Source: CAYJPV01 sp964372095
GTDB taxonomy: Bacteria; Acidobacteriota; Vicinamibacteria; Vicinamibacterales; JAKQTR01
Direction: 5' to 3'
Assembly (NCBI GenBank): GCA_964372095.1
Contig: CAYJPV010000022.1
Location: 31,891-95,890, forward strand
Length of the DNA: 64,000 nt
In this document: piece after piece, positions 34,324 through 41,786 of the stretch
How positions within the stretch are numbered: position 1 is the first letter of the stretch
Layout: every line of letters begins with the position of its first letter
The notes under the pieces: generated by a model
The model's input: only the letters and a program-made list of their open reading frames with translations
Database searches by the model: none
What the model was told of the DNA's origin: nothing
Made by a program: the position numbers and the translations under genes

Positions 34324-34904
34324 AACGCGCCGGCGGGGACGGGAAACAGCGCCTTCAGTTCGCGCCCGACTTCCGCCGGCTGGGCCACCACCACCAGCGG
34401 CACAGCGCGGGCGCGCGACATCTTCGTGAACAGGCCGTCGGCGTTGCCGGCTTCCGTCACGATGATGAAGTCGGCCTCGGCAATGACGAGACCGATGAAC
34501 CGATCCGAGATCGACCCGCGCCGCGCGGCACCTCCGACGTGCACGGCGATCACCGTCACGCCGGTCCGCCTGGCCCGGGCCAGCAGTCCGCCCACGCGCG
34601 CGAGTTCGCGAGGCTCGTCCATCCCGACTTCGCCGAGGCCTTTCAGGCTCCCGCCGACCACGACGACAAGCGTCCGGAACCTGGGCAGCGCGTCGGCGCT
34701 CAGGAGGGGCTCGAACGAATGGTCGAGGCGCATACGCCGGCTCAGCAGGCTGACCGTCAGCGCATCGGCACTCTGCCCGCACGAGGTGATCGCCATGGGA
34801 AACGCTGCCGTGAACGTGGTCCGCCCGGACGCCAGGATCGCGAGATCCGCGCCGGTCCCCCACACCAGCACGCCCACCGCCGCCCACACCAGCCGACGCG
34901 TCAC
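34320..34904 (-). CDS. DUF6305-like exported protein, copy 1
   Basis: 194 residues from a GTG with GGGAGGAGG upstream. Signal segment LVWAAVGVLVWGTGADLAILA. Domain features shared with the copy at 36.2 kb: ITSCGQSADALTV, VVVVGGSLKGLGEVGMDEPRELARV, AVHVGGAARRGSISDRF, IIVTEAGNADGLFTKM. The pattern matches my recollection of DUF6305, whose function is unknown. It opens the TAXI-kinase-regulator operon and is divergent from the racemase gene. Confidence 0.65.
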   Translation of the reverse strand: MTRRLVWAAVGVLVWGTGADLAILASGRTTFTAAFPMAITSCGQSADALTVSLLSRRMRLDHSFEPLLSADALPRFRTLVVVVGGSLKGLGEVGMDEPRELARVGGLLARARRTGVTVIAVHVGGAARRGSISDRFIGLVIAEADFIIVTEAGNADGLFTKMSRARAVPLVVVAQPAEVGRELKALFPVPAGAL

Positions 34905-34922
34905 AGGCCTCCTCCCGGCCAG

Positions 34923-34951
34923 AGGATAGTGCGCCGGTCGCAGAGGGTCAA
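34923..34951 (-). promoter_or_regulatory. Promoter of the DUF6305-TAXI-kinase operon
   Basis: -35 TTGACC (34951-34946), 17 bases, -10 TATCCT (34928-34923). Its -35 lies inside AGAGGGTCAA, the inverted copy of a sequence at the divergent promoter. Confidence 0.65.
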
Positions 34952-35013
34952 CACACAGGGGCCCTCCCGGACCCGGTCGCGACAACTGGTGACAACGGTG
35001 TCATTGACCCTCT
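34942..35013. promoter_or_regulatory. Inverted and direct repeats between divergent promoters
   Basis: AGAGGGTCAA (34942-34951) and TTGACCCTCT (35004-35013) form a perfect inverted pair, each covering one -35 box. Between them GACAACTGGT (34981-34990) and GACAACGGTG (34991-35000) are direct repeats with a ten-base step, part of the 17-base site shared with 30928-30944. Confidence 0.65.
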
Positions 35014-35033
35014 CGGAAACCGCACGCTAAGCT
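35004..35033 (+). promoter_or_regulatory. Promoter of the racemase-DUF6305-ggt operon
   Basis: -35 TTGACC (35004-35009), 18 bases, -10 TAAGCT (35028-35033). The predicted start near 35040 gives a leader of about 30 bases to the ATG at 35071. Confidence 0.65.
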
Positions 35034-35070
35034 CCTCGTGCGTCAGACACGACGCGCAGGCACATGCGCT

Positions 35071-36129
35071 ATGAACAGTAGCGACGTCATACACCGTCGG
35101 ACACATCCGTGCGGCACCGCCCGCAGCGGACTCCGGCGCGCCGCCTGGCTGTTGTCCCTCCTGGCCAGCGCGGGGTCGGTGTCCGCGGGACCCGCGCAGC
35201 ATCCGACGCTCGAGCAGGCGCTGCGCCTCGACGACATCACCATCGTGGTCACGGATTCCGGTCTGGGGGGGCTCTCCGTCGTCGCCGACCTCGAAAACCA
35301 GTTGCGTGCGTCCGGAGGATTCTCACACGTGACGCTGGTGTTTGCCAACGCGCTGCCGGATGTCGATCGCACCTACAACGGGATGGCGACACGCCGAGAG
35401 CAGGTCGACGTGTTCAACCAGGCACTCGACGGCATGATCAGATGGTACCGCCCGGACGTCATCCTGGTCGCCTGCAACACGCTCTCGACCCTGATTCCCG
35501 ACACGCAGGTCTGGCGCACGGGGCGTGTCCCTGTTGTCGGCATCATCGAGGCGGGCGTTGAGGCGATTGACGCACGCCTGCGAGCCGACGCATCCGCCTT
35601 CGCGCTGGTACTCGGCACGCCCATTACCATCCGCTCGGCGGCGCACCGCGAGGGCCTTGCGGCCCGCGGCGTGGATCGGGCCCGTGTGCGCGAGCAGGCG
35701 TGTCCGAACCTGGAATCGGAGATCCAGAACGACCCCGACAGCGACCTCACCCGCGGGTACATCGAGGCCTACGCCGACGATGCCGCGCGGGCCCTGGGCG
35801 GACGCGCGCGCGGGCCCATCGTGGCCGCGTTGTGCTGTTCGCATTACGGGTACAGCGAGGCGGTGTTCCGGGACGTTCTCCAGCAGCAGTTCGGCCCTCG
35901 AGTCGTCGTCGTGAACCCGAATACCGAAATGACACGAGCCGTGATGGCGCGTGTCCGGCATGGGGCATTCAGCAGGACCGACACGACGGTGCGGGTCGTC
36001 TCGCGGGCCCTGCTGACCGAACAGGAACGTGAGGCCATCGCGCGCGCGGTGGCCCGGCAGTCTGTCAAGACCGCGGCGGCCTTGAAGGCGTACGAACGGA
36101 AACGGGACCTGTTCGACATGCCGTCGTAG
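35071..36129 (+). CDS. Exported Asp/Glu racemase-like protein (MurI fold)
   Basis: 352 residues. An N-terminal signal peptide (RRAAWLLSLLASAGSVSA, ending near residue 39) precedes a MurI-type domain: D62 in VTDSGLGGLSV, first catalytic Cys135 in ILVACNTLST, second cysteine pair Cys255/256 with His258 in ALCCSHYGY. Cytosolic glutamate racemases carry exactly these elements (DSGxGG, CNT, CTHY) and have no signal peptide, so an exported form is unusual. It may interconvert D- and L-glutamate or aspartate in the periplasm; substrate unproved. A GTG at 35038 could add 11 residues. DUF6305-like and ggt genes follow at 54 and 21 bases. Confidence 0.75.
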   Translation: MNSSDVIHRRTHPCGTARSGLRRAAWLLSLLASAGSVSAGPAQHPTLEQALRLDDITIVVTDSGLGGLSVVADLENQLRASGGFSHVTLVFANALPDVDRTYNGMATRREQVDVFNQALDGMIRWYRPDVILVACNTLSTLIPDTQVWRTGRVPVVGIIEAGVEAIDARLRADASAFALVLGTPITIRSAAHREGLAARGVDRARVREQACPNLESEIQNDPDSDLTRGYIEAYADDAARALGGRARGPIVAALCCSHYGYSEAVFRDVLQQQFGPRVVVVNPNTEMTRAVMARVRHGAFSRTDTTVRVVSRALLTEQEREAIARAVARQSVKTAAALKAYERKRDLFDMPS

Positions 36130-36183
36130 GGAGACCCGAGTGGCTGGCGCGCGGGGGATCCCCGCGCCGAAGGCGGAGGATTC

Positions 36184-36741
36184 ATGAAGCTCATGCTCAA
36201 GTGTCTGGTTCCCCTGGCCGTGGGGCTCGTCTGTGTGTGTCCCACGGCCGCGTCAACGCAGGGAGTGCCGCTCGGTCAACCGATCCTGATCACCTCCGCC
36301 GGCCAGAATGCCGACGTCACCATCGTGGGCATGGTGTTCAGGAAACTCGGGCTGCCGTTCAAGGCCGCCCCGCTGGCGACGGCCGCGGACCTGGCGGGTC
36401 ACCAGACACTGGTCCTCGTCCCCGGATTCAGTTCAAAGGGGCTCGGCAGCGCGGGCGTCAACCGCGAGCAGGAACTGGAACGGGTGAAGGCCGTCATCGC
36501 GGGCGCGCAACAGGCAGGCATGAAGGTGGTGGTCCTGCACATTGGCGGCAAAGCCCGGCGCGGGGGGCAGTCCGACGAATTCTGCCGGATGGCCGTCGCC
36601 GCAGCCAACCACCTCGTGGTGGTCCGGACGGGCGACGACGATCAGTTCTTCTCCAAGCTCGCCGCCGAGCGTAAGCTTCCGATCGAGCTGGTCGATCGCA
36701 TGGCCGATATTTCGGCGCCGGTCGGGCGGTTGTTCAAATAG
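36184..36741 (+). CDS. DUF6305-like exported protein, copy 2
   Basis: 185 residues, GGAGGA ribosome site. Signal peptide MKLMLKCLVPLAVGLVCVCP to about residue 26. Same domain as copy 1: ILITSAGQNADVTIVG, LVLVPGFSSKGLGSAGVNRE, VVLHIGGKARRGGQSDEF, LVVVRTGDDDQFFSKLA. The two copies face each other across the divergent promoter and head each arm or follow the racemase, which ties the family to this pathway. Function unknown; the conserved HIGGKARRG loop looks like a binding or catalytic site. Confidence 0.65.
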   Translation: MKLMLKCLVPLAVGLVCVCPTAASTQGVPLGQPILITSAGQNADVTIVGMVFRKLGLPFKAAPLATAADLAGHQTLVLVPGFSSKGLGSAGVNREQELERVKAVIAGAQQAGMKVVVLHIGGKARRGGQSDEFCRMAVAAANHLVVVRTGDDDQFFSKLAAERKLPIELVDRMADISAPVGRLFK

Positions 36742-36762
36742 CCCACACGCAGGGGACGACTC

Positions 36763-38484
36763 ATGACGCGACGACTTCCGTTCTTCGGCGTGGTGGTGTG
36801 CCTGGCCGCGCTGTGCGGCATGGGCGTCCTGAGCGGCGGGCAGACGGCGCTGGCCCCGGCGGCCGGCCGGACGGCGGTGGGCAGCCAGGGCATGGCGGCC
36901 ACGGCGCACCCCCTGGCCACCCAGGCGGCCCTCGACATCCTGCGAGCCGGCGGCAACGCGGTCGACGCGGCGGTGGCGGCGGCATTCGCGGTGGGCGTGG
37001 TGGAACCCGACGCGTCGGGCCTCGGCGGCGGCGGCGGGATGCTGATCCGCCTGGCCTCGGGCAAAGCGGTCTACATCAACTATTACGGACACGCACCAGC
37101 CGAGATTGCCAAGGCAGCCTATGACGACGCCAAGGACAACAAGAGCGCCAAGGCGATCCTCGTGCCCGGTGCGGTCCGCGGGCTGTCACGCGCACTGGAG
37201 GACTACGGGACGCTCCCGCTGGCCCGGGTACTCGAACCGGCCATTCGTTACGCCGAAGGCGGGTTCAAGGTCGACGAGACCTTGAGCCAGATCCTCCTCG
37301 ACAACGTCGGGGTGCTCGCCAGCCACCCCGGGACGGCCGCCTTCTACCTGCGAGACGGGTTCCCGCCCCAGGAAGGCGACACGCTGCGCCAGCCAGACCT
37401 GGCGGCCACGCTGCGAGCCGTGGCCAAAGGCGGCCCGGCGGCGTTCTACGACGGTCCCATCGCCCAGGCGGTGGTCGACGGCGTGGCCCGCGCCGGCGGC
37501 GTGCTCTCCCGCGAAGATCTGCGAGCCTATCAGCCCGTCGTCACCGAGCCAGTGCAGGGCACCTATCGCGGGTATCAGATTCTCTCGTCCCCGCCCCCGC
37601 ACTCCGGGGCCGTGGTCGTCGAGGCGCTCAACATGCTCGAGCAGGTCGATCTGCGGGCGATGGGGCACTACACCACGTCGGCGGACGCGTTCCACGTCAT
37701 CGCGGAGGCGATGCGCCGCGCGTACGCCGACCGTGTGGCGCACATCGCCGATCCGCGGTACGAAACCGTACCGATGGCCGGCCTGCTGTCGAAGGCGTTC
37801 GCCAAGTCCCGGTTCGAGACGATCGACATGGCCCGCGTGGTGCCGGCCGACTATACCAAGACGCCTCCCGGAGACCCGGCGAAGTTCGGAGGCGTGCCAC
37901 CGGACGGCGAAGCGGACGAGGGGAATGGCCCCGGCCATACGACGCACCTGTCGGTGATGGACAAGGCCGGCAACGCGGTCTCGCTGACGCAGACGATCGG
38001 GACGTTCTTCGGGTCCGGCGTGACCGCTGCCGGCGTGCTCTTCAACAACGGCGTGAACAACTTCGCCGTCGTCAGCCGCCGGAACAAGCTGGAGCCCGGG
38101 AAGCAGCCGCGCAGCTCGATCTCGCCGTCGGTCCTCGTCAAGGACGGCAAGGCGGTGATGGTCCTGGGGTCACCAGGCGGCAACCGGATCACGGCGGCCG
38201 TCCTCACGCTGCTCCTGAATCTCGTGGACTACCGGATGACGGCCGACGAAGCGAATGCCGCGGCGCGTTTTATGTGCCAGAAGGCCGACCCGGTGCTGTC
38301 GATGGAGTCGCGGTTCACGCCGGCGGTCGTCGCCGCGATGCAGCAGCGGGGACACACGCTGCGGCTCTACGGCGAACTGGACCTCTTCTTTGGCGGTTCG
38401 CAGATCATCGTAGCCGACCCCGCCCGCCGGACGTATCACGGCAGCGCCGACCCGCGCCGCGGCGGCTCGGCCATGGGGTATTAG
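36763..38484 (+). CDS. ggt: Gamma-glutamyltransferase, periplasmic
   Basis: 573 residues, normal length. Signal peptide within the first 28 residues. Large-subunit motifs SQGMAATAHPLATQAAL, GGNAVDAAVAAAFAVGV and EPDASGLGGGGGMLI; the autoprocessing site is GHTTHLSVMD with T393 the new N-terminal nucleophile of the small subunit. It hydrolyses or transfers gamma-glutamyl groups from glutathione and gamma-glutamyl peptides. Third gene of the racemase operon, with AGGGGA upstream. Its TAG stop is the first three bases of the inverted-repeat element at 38482-38680. Confidence 0.93.
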   Translation: MTRRLPFFGVVVCLAALCGMGVLSGGQTALAPAAGRTAVGSQGMAATAHPLATQAALDILRAGGNAVDAAVAAAFAVGVVEPDASGLGGGGGMLIRLASGKAVYINYYGHAPAEIAKAAYDDAKDNKSAKAILVPGAVRGLSRALEDYGTLPLARVLEPAIRYAEGGFKVDETLSQILLDNVGVLASHPGTAAFYLRDGFPPQEGDTLRQPDLAATLRAVAKGGPAAFYDGPIAQAVVDGVARAGGVLSREDLRAYQPVVTEPVQGTYRGYQILSSPPPHSGAVVVEALNMLEQVDLRAMGHYTTSADAFHVIAEAMRRAYADRVAHIADPRYETVPMAGLLSKAFAKSRFETIDMARVVPADYTKTPPGDPAKFGGVPPDGEADEGNGPGHTTHLSVMDKAGNAVSLTQTIGTFFGSGVTAAGVLFNNGVNNFAVVSRRNKLEPGKQPRSSISPSVLVKDGKAVMVLGSPGGNRITAAVLTLLLNLVDYRMTADEANAAARFMCQKADPVLSMESRFTPAVVAAMQQRGHTLRLYGELDLFFGGSQIIVADPARRTYHGSADPRRGGSAMGY

Positions 38485-38680
38485 AAGTGGTTTCAAGACC
38501 CAGCCCAGCGCTGTGTCCCGTCTGCGACCTCGCCCTTCGCTCAACTCGACATGCCGGAGAAACTCCCGATGCGCGCGGTGCGTCGTTTCTCGGCTCTTCC
38601 CGTCGGCATGCTCAATTCGCTCCGGACGAGGCCGCAGCCCGGGCCACAGTCCACACGAATGGGTCTTGAAACCGCTTCTA
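38482..38680. mobile_element. 199-base element with 21-base terminal inverted repeats, MITE-like
   Basis: The left end (38482-38502, TAGAAG...GACCCA) and right end (38660-38680) are inverted copies with one mismatch. The interior has no open frame of note. It exactly fills the gap between the convergent ggt and nuoN genes, and its outermost TAG on each side is the stop codon of the flanking gene. It may be a miniature inverted-repeat element or a long bidirectional terminator structure; no target-site duplication can be judged. Confidence 0.55.
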
Positions 38681-40132
38681 GAACATCCCGCGGACGCTGG
38701 ACGCGGCGATCTCCATGACGCGGCCCGGCAGCACGCCCAGGTAAAGCAGCGCCAGGGCCGACAGCACGAGCCCGGCCATCGCGGTCCGCGCGGGCCACGC
38801 CGGCGCTTCGAGTTCCGCCCGTTCGGTCATGAACATGACCACGACGACGCGGAGGTAGAAGAAGACCGAGATGACGCTCGTCAGCACGCCGACGATGGCC
38901 AGCGTGTGCTGGCCGGCGCGGATCGCGGCGCTGAACACGTACCACTTGGCCACGAACCCGGCCATGGGCGGGAACCCGCCGAGCGACAGCAGGAAGATCG
39001 CCATCAATCCGGCCACCAGCGGCCGGGAGTACCAGAGCCCGGCGTAGTCCTTGATGTCGTCGCGCGGCTGCTGCTCGGATCCGAGCAGGGCAATCAGGGC
39101 GAAGGCGGCGAGGTTCGTGATGGCGTACACGAGCAGGTAGAACAGGATCGCGCTTGCGCCGATGTCGTTCACCGCCACCATGGCCACGAGCAGATACCCG
39201 CCGTGCGCGATGCTCGAGTAGGCCAGCATCCGTTTGATGCTCGTCTGGACGACGCCGACCACAGTGCCGAGAATCATCGTACAGAGCGCCAGGCCCCACA
39301 TCACCGGCACCCAGTCGGCGCGAAGCGGCTCGAAGGTCACGAGGAAGACCCGGGCAAACGCCGCGAACGCCGCCGCCTTCACCGCCGTCGACATGAAGCC
39401 GGTCACGATGGACGGGGCGCCGTCGTAGGCGTCGGGCGTCCACATGTGAAACGGGACCGCCGCGACCTTGAACCCGAAACCGACCAGGAGCAATCCCATG
39501 GCGACCAGCCAGAGCGGGTTCTCGCCCATCGACTGCGCGCCGACGGTGCGGCCGATGGCGGCAAGGTGGGTACTGCCGGTCTGTCCGAAGGCGAACGCGA
39601 TCCCGTACAGGAAGAACGCGCTCGCGAACGCGCCCAGGAGGAAATACTTGAACGCCCCCTCGGTGCTCGCCGCGACCTGGCGCCGCAGGCCGGTGAGGAC
39701 GTACACGGCCAGCGAGAACACCTCGAGCGCCAGGAAGATGACCAGGAGGTCCGTGGCAATCGCCATCAGCATCATGCCGGACAACGCGAAGAGCACCAGG
39801 GCGTAATACTCGCCCGCTGGCAGGTTGTCGCGCTCCAGGATGCTGGACGAGTACAGGATGGTCATCACGCCGACGCCGATCAGCACGAGGTTGATGAACA
39901 ACCCGAAGTTGTCGGCCACCACGACGCCCAGGCTGCCGGCCTGCGTGTTCCACAGCAGGATCGACGACACGGCCGCGCCACCGAGGCCGATCAGCCCGAG
40001 CCCGCCGATGGGCATCCGTTCCTGGCGTTCGCGGAACGCTTCCGCCACGATACACGCCAGTCCGGCGAGCGCCACGCAGATGACGGGAATGATCGCGTTG
40101 AGTTCGGGACCAATCATCGACACGTTATTCAC
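38678..40132 (-). CDS. nuoN: NADH-quinone oxidoreductase subunit N
   Basis: 484 residues, about 14 helices, antiporter-like proton channel subunit of complex I. Typical segments are KYFLLGAFASAFFLYGIAFAFG-type helix VII (glutamate and lysine in the half-channel) and YSSIAHGGYLLV. GTG start overlaps the end of nuoM by eight bases. Last gene of the nuo operon; its TAG stop is supplied by the inverted-repeat element. Confidence 0.95.
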   Translation of the reverse strand: MNNVSMIGPELNAIIPVICVALAGLACIVAEAFRERQERMPIGGLGLIGLGGAAVSSILLWNTQAGSLGVVVADNFGLFINLVLIGVGVMTILYSSSILERDNLPAGEYYALVLFALSGMMLMAIATDLLVIFLALEVFSLAVYVLTGLRRQVAASTEGAFKYFLLGAFASAFFLYGIAFAFGQTGSTHLAAIGRTVGAQSMGENPLWLVAMGLLLVGFGFKVAAVPFHMWTPDAYDGAPSIVTGFMSTAVKAAAFAAFARVFLVTFEPLRADWVPVMWGLALCTMILGTVVGVVQTSIKRMLAYSSIAHGGYLLVAMVAVNDIGASAILFYLLVYAITNLAAFALIALLGSEQQPRDDIKDYAGLWYSRPLVAGLMAIFLLSLGGFPPMAGFVAKWYVFSAAIRAGQHTLAIVGVLTSVISVFFYLRVVVVMFMTERAELEAPAWPARTAMAGLVLSALALLYLGVLPGRVMEIAASSVRGMF

Positions 40133-41786
40133 CCGCGCCGCGCTGCTGCGGCGAATCCGAAAGCTGCTTCACCGGCCGGGCGTCCGGCGCCGGCGACGGC
40201 CCGGCTGACTGAGGGCCGGCTGACTTGTCCCGAGCGACGTCGAGGGAAGCCGGCCCCCACGAAGTAGCCGGCCCCCACGCCGCCGCGACGCGGCCCGGCT
40301 CGGCGGCAGCCATACGCGCAATCACCCGGTCGAGGGCTGGTTTCATCGGGGTCAGGAAGATCGACGGCGCCACGCCCATCACGACGGCCATGACGACGGT
40401 GGGCGCCAGCACCAGCCACTCCCGGGTGCTCAGATCCTTCATGCCCTCGTTCTTCGGGTTGGTCAGGGGGCCGTAGTTGACACGCTGGAACATCCACAGC
40501 ATGTACACCGCCGACAGGATGACACCCGACGCGGCCACGGCGGCCAACCAGGGGTTCCAGCGGAACGCGCCCAGCAGAATCAGGAACTCACCCACAAATC
40601 CGTTCAGGCCCGGCAGGCCGATGGACGACAGCGTGACGACGAAGAACACCGCGACGAGCCTGGGCACGACGGCCTTCAGGCCGCCGAACTCGGCGATGAG
40701 GCGGGTATGCCGCCGGTCGGACAGCATGCCGACGATGAGGAACAGCGCCCCCGTCGACACGCCGTGGTTCAGCATCTGGTACACGGCGCCCTGCAGCCCC
40801 TGCATGTTCATCGCCGCGATGCCGAGCACGACAAAGCCGAGGTGGCTCACGCTCGAGTACGCCACGAGCTTCTTCATGTCGGGCTGCACCATGGCCACCA
40901 GCGCTCCGTACACGATGCCGATCACCGCCAGTCCACCCAGGTACGGGGCGAAATACATCGCCGCGTCCGGGAACAGCGGGAACGCGAACCGGAGCAGGCC
41001 GTACGTGCCCATCTTCAGCAGCACGCCGGCCAGGATGACCGACCCGGCGGTCGGCGCCTCGACGTGCGCGTCGGGCAGCCACGTGTGGAACGGGAACAGC
41101 GGCACCTTGATGGCGAAGGCCACCGCGAACGCCAGGAAGAACCACACCTGCAGCTGGCCCGGGATGTCCAGCGTGAGCAGGTGTTCGTACGCGAAGCTGT
41201 ACGCACCGGTGGCGTCGGCGTGCAGCACGGCCAGGCTGATGATGGCCACCAGCATCAGGACGCTGCCGGCCATCGTGTACAGCATGAACTTGATGGCCGC
41301 GTAGATCCGGCGGTCGTACCCCCACACCCCGATCAGGAAGTACATCGGGATCAGCATCGCGTCCCAGAACAGGTAGAACAGGAACATGTCGAGGGACAGG
41401 AACACGCCGATCATGGCGCTCTCGAGCGCCAGCATGAAGAAGCAGAACGCCTTGATCTTCTTGTGGACCGACTGCCACGTCGAGAGCAGGGCGATGGGCG
41501 TCAGGAACCCGGTCAGCACCACCAGGAACAGGCTGATGCCGTCCACGCCGACGGCGTAGTCGATCCCGAACGCCGGGATCCACGGGATCCGCTCCACCAG
41601 CTGGAACTCCGCGCTCGCCGGATCGAACTGGGCCCACATCACGAGCGTGGCCACGAACTCGACGAGCGCGACGCCCAGGGCGACGCTCCGGATGACCCCT
41701 TCGCGGCGGCTGTCCACCACGAGCAGGGCGAGGGCGCCGACCAGCGGCAGCGCAATGATGACGGAGAGAAGAGACCCTAGCGCCAT
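40125..41786 (-). CDS. nuoM: NADH-quinone oxidoreductase subunit M
   Basis: 553 residues from the ATG at 41786, longer than the usual 490-510. The membrane part has the standard antiporter-like helices (LALESAMIGVFLSLD, FPFHTWLPDAHVEAPTAGSV, YSSVSHLGFVVLG). After about residue 485 comes a low-complexity tail (RVAAAWGPATSWGPAS and onward, Ser/Pro/Ala/Gly-rich) encoded by imperfect direct repeats near 40225-40285. The tail is unlikely to have a catalytic role. Start overlaps nuoL end by ten bases. Confidence 0.95.
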   Translation of the reverse strand: MALGSLLSVIIALPLVGALALLVVDSRREGVIRSVALGVALVEFVATLVMWAQFDPASAEFQLVERIPWIPAFGIDYAVGVDGISLFLVVLTGFLTPIALLSTWQSVHKKIKAFCFFMLALESAMIGVFLSLDMFLFYLFWDAMLIPMYFLIGVWGYDRRIYAAIKFMLYTMAGSVLMLVAIISLAVLHADATGAYSFAYEHLLTLDIPGQLQVWFFLAFAVAFAIKVPLFPFHTWLPDAHVEAPTAGSVILAGVLLKMGTYGLLRFAFPLFPDAAMYFAPYLGGLAVIGIVYGALVAMVQPDMKKLVAYSSVSHLGFVVLGIAAMNMQGLQGAVYQMLNHGVSTGALFLIVGMLSDRRHTRLIAEFGGLKAVVPRLVAVFFVVTLSSIGLPGLNGFVGEFLILLGAFRWNPWLAAVAASGVILSAVYMLWMFQRVNYGPLTNPKNEGMKDLSTREWLVLAPTVVMAVVMGVAPSIFLTPMKPALDRVIARMAAAEPGRVAAAWGPATSWGPASLDVARDKSAGPQSAGPSPAPDARPVKQLSDSPQQRGAGE

